Part shown: one piece after another, positions 5,200 to 7,071 of the stretch | Position numbering within the stretch: the first letter of the stretch is position 1 | How the letters are laid out: the number at the start of each line of letters is the position of its first letter | Source of the DNA: JBFXDI01 sp050181295 | Lineage (GTDB): Bacteria > Pseudomonadota > Alphaproteobacteria > Rhizobiales > Aestuariivirgaceae | Direction of reading: 5' to 3' | Assembly (NCBI GenBank): GCA_050181295.1 | Contig: JBFXDI010000181.1 | Coordinates: 1 to 7,071, forward strand | Length of the DNA stretch: 7,071 nt | The notes under the pieces: generated by a model | What the model was told of the DNA's origin: nothing | The model's database searches: none | Seen by the model: the letters and a program-made list of their open reading frames with translations, nothing else | Program-made: the position numbers and the translations under genes

Positions 5200-6600
5200 T
5201 CAATGCTCCTGCCTGGCCTTGAGCGTGTGGCCGGCTTCCGCGAGACGGGTCTTGTCCTCGGCCGGAAGGTCGGCGGCGGCGCCCCAGCCCAAGGGCTCGT
5301 CCTGCGCATAGCGCTTGCCGAGGCGGTAGGCGATCTCGGCCTTCATGAGCTCGGTGCCGATGTAGAAGGCGTGCGGCCCGTCGGCCTCCAGCCCTAGCTT
5401 CGGGAAGAGCGACATGGCGTCCCTCGCCACGTGATGGCCTTCCGAATTGTAGACGTGGATGCCGTCCTCGGCGACCTCGATGCGGAAATTGCGGTCCCTG
5501 ACCGCGGCCGCGAGCTCGGTGATCTCGGCCGGCGTCGAGGCGAAGGGACGCTTCTCGTGCAGGGCGACGAGCGCATCCGAATAGTCCTTGGGCAGGCTTT
5601 CGTCGGCGCGGGAGGCATACATCAGCCGGCGCGCGGCATCGTGCTCCTCGACCGTGCGGCGGGTGTGCGGGCTCACCTGCACGACGAGCACGTTGCGGAT
5701 CAGGAGCTCGGAGCAGATGCCCATGAGCGCTGCCGTGACGCCGGCGGAATCGGCATCCGTCAGCTCCGTCAGGTTGCCGGTGCCCATGAGCATCGGCGCC
5801 TCCGGGTAGCGGCGGCGGAACTCGGCATAGCGCAGGAGCGACTCGGTGAAGCCGAAATGGATGGGATCGAGGATCGTGTCGACCATGACGCGGAGCTTGC
5901 GGCGCTCGGCCTCCTCATAGGCCTCGCAGACGGACGAGATATCGCCATGGACGGACGGGATGAGGACGGCTTCGGCGCCCGTCTCCTCCGCGATATGGAG
6001 GGTCTCGCGCGTGAGGCTCAGGAACGCGTCGGCGCCCGCCCGGCCTCCACGGAGAAGCTCCTCGGCACTGGCGGAATCGACGCTGACGGCGAAGCCCTCC
6101 CCTTTCAGCGCACGCACGGCCTCCTCCAGATGCGGGAACGGCGTGTCGGGCAGGCAGCCGAGGTCGATGACGTCGGCGCCTGCCGCACGCATGATGCGCG
6201 CCCGCGCCAGGATCGCATCCACGTCCAGCGCCGTGGCGTCGACGATCTCGGAGAATATGCGGGTGTCGTGGCGCGAGAGGTCCGGCGGCCCGCCATCCCT
6301 TCCGAGATAGCAGGCGAGGTCTCGCAATTCGTCCGGCCCGCGCTCGAACCGCGCGCCGAAATGCGCCGAGAGGCGCTCCAGATCCATGCGGCAGCGGCCG
6401 GGCAGGATGACGCGGCCGTGGCTCACGGGCTTCGGAAGCCGGCGCATGAGGATGGGCTCGGTCAGGAGTGCCGCGACCTTCACGCCGGCATCGAATATCT
6501 CGCCCTCGATCCCGGATTTCGCAAGGTTCGCCAGGATACGCTCCAGCCTCGGCCTGGCGAGCCGGCCGGTCACCAGCAGCACCGGATCGGAGTCAGGCAT
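5200..6600 (-). CDS. dihydropteroate-synthase-related protein of H4MPT-type C1 metabolism
   Basis: The product is 466 residues and cytoplasmic. An N-terminal domain (about 1-110, starting LLVTGRLARPRLERIL) precedes a TIM-barrel pterin-binding-like domain at about 115-345. That domain has GADVIDLG at 141-148, SVDS at 173-176, DPIHFGF at 245-251 and GTGNLTEL at 273-280. The C-terminal domain (about 355-466) ends in HAFYIGTELMKAEIAYRLG and YAQDEPLGWG, resembling a DUF4346-like module. This layout fits the archaeal-type dihydropteroate-synthase-related family shared by methanogens and H4MPT-dependent methylotrophs, which is much longer than folate DHPS (about 280). Its exact reaction is uncertain. 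A role in H4MPT synthesis is inferred from family distribution and context. The ATG at 6600 is chosen because it starts the conserved VTGRLA region and overlaps the kinase-like stop by 8 bases. The frame remains open upstream inside the kinase gene. Confidence 0.85.
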   Translation of the reverse strand: MPDSDPVLLVTGRLARPRLERILANLAKSGIEGEIFDAGVKVAALLTEPILMRRLPKPVSHGRVILPGRCRMDLERLSAHFGARFERGPDELRDLACYLGRDGGPPDLSRHDTRIFSEIVDATALDVDAILARARIMRAAGADVIDLGCLPDTPFPHLEEAVRALKGEGFAVSVDSASAEELLRGGRAGADAFLSLTRETLHIAEETGAEAVLIPSVHGDISSVCEAYEEAERRKLRVMVDTILDPIHFGFTESLLRYAEFRRRYPEAPMLMGTGNLTELTDADSAGVTAALMGICSELLIRNVLVVQVSPHTRRTVEEHDAARRLMYASRADESLPKDYSDALVALHEKRPFASTPAEITELAAAVRDRNFRIEVAEDGIHVYNSEGHHVARDAMSLFPKLGLEADGPHAFYIGTELMKAEIAYRLGKRYAQDEPLGWGAAADLPAEDKTRLAEAGHTLKARQEH

Positions 6601-7071
6601 GGGCGTGCGCCGAGGCAAGGATACGGACAAAGCCCGCCGGCCTGCCGCCGGCAAGGAAGGCGCCAAAGCTCGAGGCGGCGTCAGGACCCGCAACCCAGGC
6701 TTCGGCCCCGGACCGTTCCAGCATGCGCGGAAAGGCGGCGTCGACCACATCGCGCGCGGACAGGCCGCCAGCCGAAACATTCTCCTGCGGTGCCACATGC
6801 TTGACGAGCACCAGCCGCGCCGCCCGCAGGCGGCCGGCGAGCCAGGCCGCGAGACTGTCGGAAGTAACGGCCCAGGAGGCCGGAACGTCATGCGCCGCGA
6901 GCGCCATGGCGGCGGGCGTCCAGACAGGCACCACGCCGGACGCCGCGAGCCTCCGTATCTCCGCCTCGCTCCCGGCAAGCTTCAGCGCCGGACTGCGGTC
7001 GGCAAGCGCGTGCGCCATCTGCTCCATCGCAAGAAGCGCCATGGCATGGGCGGCGCGGTCGCCGTAGCCCA
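6593..7071 (-). CDS. amino-acid-kinase-family protein (partial), probable cofactor-pathway kinase
   Basis: The last 158 residues are present; the N-terminus lies beyond the right edge. The frame is open to base 7071, reading GYGDRAAHAMALLAMEQ, so the internal ATG at 7042 is probably not the start. Family-like segments include VVPVWTPAAMAL, WAVTSDSLAAWLAGRL and ARLVLVKHV, the C-terminal part of the amino acid kinase (aspartate/uridylate kinase-like) fold. The TSDSLAAWLA segment is where these kinases contact nucleotide and substrate. Relatives in methylotroph H4MPT clusters and the methanogen enzyme MfnE suggest phosphorylation of a methylofuran precursor (aminomethyl-furanmethanol phosphate). 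This is inferred from context and is not proven. The N-terminal glycine-rich ATP motif should lie just outside. The stop overlaps the next gene's start by 8 bases. Confidence 0.8.
   Translation of the reverse strand, partial: GYGDRAAHAMALLAMEQMAHALADRSPALKLAGSEAEIRRLAASGVVPVWTPAAMALAAHDVPASWAVTSDSLAAWLAGRLRAARLVLVKHVAPQENVSAGGLSARDVVDAAFPRMLERSGAEAWVAGPDAASSFGAFLAGGRPAGFVRILASAHAHA

Noticed and set aside
5431..6804. A 457-codon plus-strand open frame antisense to the DHPS-related and kinase-like genes
   Set aside because: Composition is rich in Arg/Gly/His/Ala with no recognisable motif. It mirrors a GC-rich gene whose minus-strand product has clear family motifs.
6601..6978. A 126-codon N-terminal extension of the DHPS-related protein
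   Set aside because: It lies wholly inside the kinase-like gene in another frame, is Arg/Pro-rich, and the conserved N-terminus begins right after the ATG at 6600.

Overview
The window looks like part of the chromosome of a methylotrophic alphaproteobacterium, probably of the order Hyphomicrobiales. The DNA is GC-rich and gene-dense. It holds the pqqC-pqqD-pqqE end of a PQQ biosynthesis operon. Facing it is an operon that mixes tetrahydromethanopterin (H4MPT)/methylofuran-type cofactor genes with exported proteins of the kind found beside PQQ-dependent dehydrogenases. PQQ serves periplasmic alcohol oxidation, and H4MPT carries the resulting formaldehyde unit in the cytoplasm. The genus cannot be fixed from this sequence.

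Positions 1-1868 (+ strand): the last codons of pqqC, then complete pqqD, complete pqqE (a radical SAM/SPASM enzyme) and a small exported four-cysteine protein of unknown function. Each junction overlaps by 4 bases (ATGA or GTGA), so this is one translationally coupled unit. Its promoter, pqqA and pqqB are not in view and would lie left of the window.

Positions 1869-2037: a 169-base gap between convergent operons. It holds a compact repeat element with two perfect GC-rich hairpins, a third possible long-range stem and a four-run G-quadruplex motif.

Positions 2038-7071 (- strand, read right to left): a partial amino-acid-kinase-family protein, a dihydropteroate-synthase-related protein, a DUF447-type protein, an exported pentapeptide-repeat protein, an exported metallo-beta-lactamase-fold hydrolase, and a SoxYZ-like carrier. 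The first five are nearly contiguous, with overlaps of 8 and 4 bases and gaps of 4 and 4 bases. The SoxYZ-like gene follows a 65-base gap that holds a possible promoter of its own. The operon therefore begins with cytoplasmic one-carbon cofactor genes and ends with periplasmic quinoprotein-associated genes.

The main open questions are the roles of the four-cysteine protein, the exported pentapeptide protein, the SoxYZ/metallohydrolase pair and the DUF447 protein. No RNA genes, CRISPR arrays, insertion sequences or phage genes were seen. The long open frames antisense to these genes look like GC-rich coding shadows.
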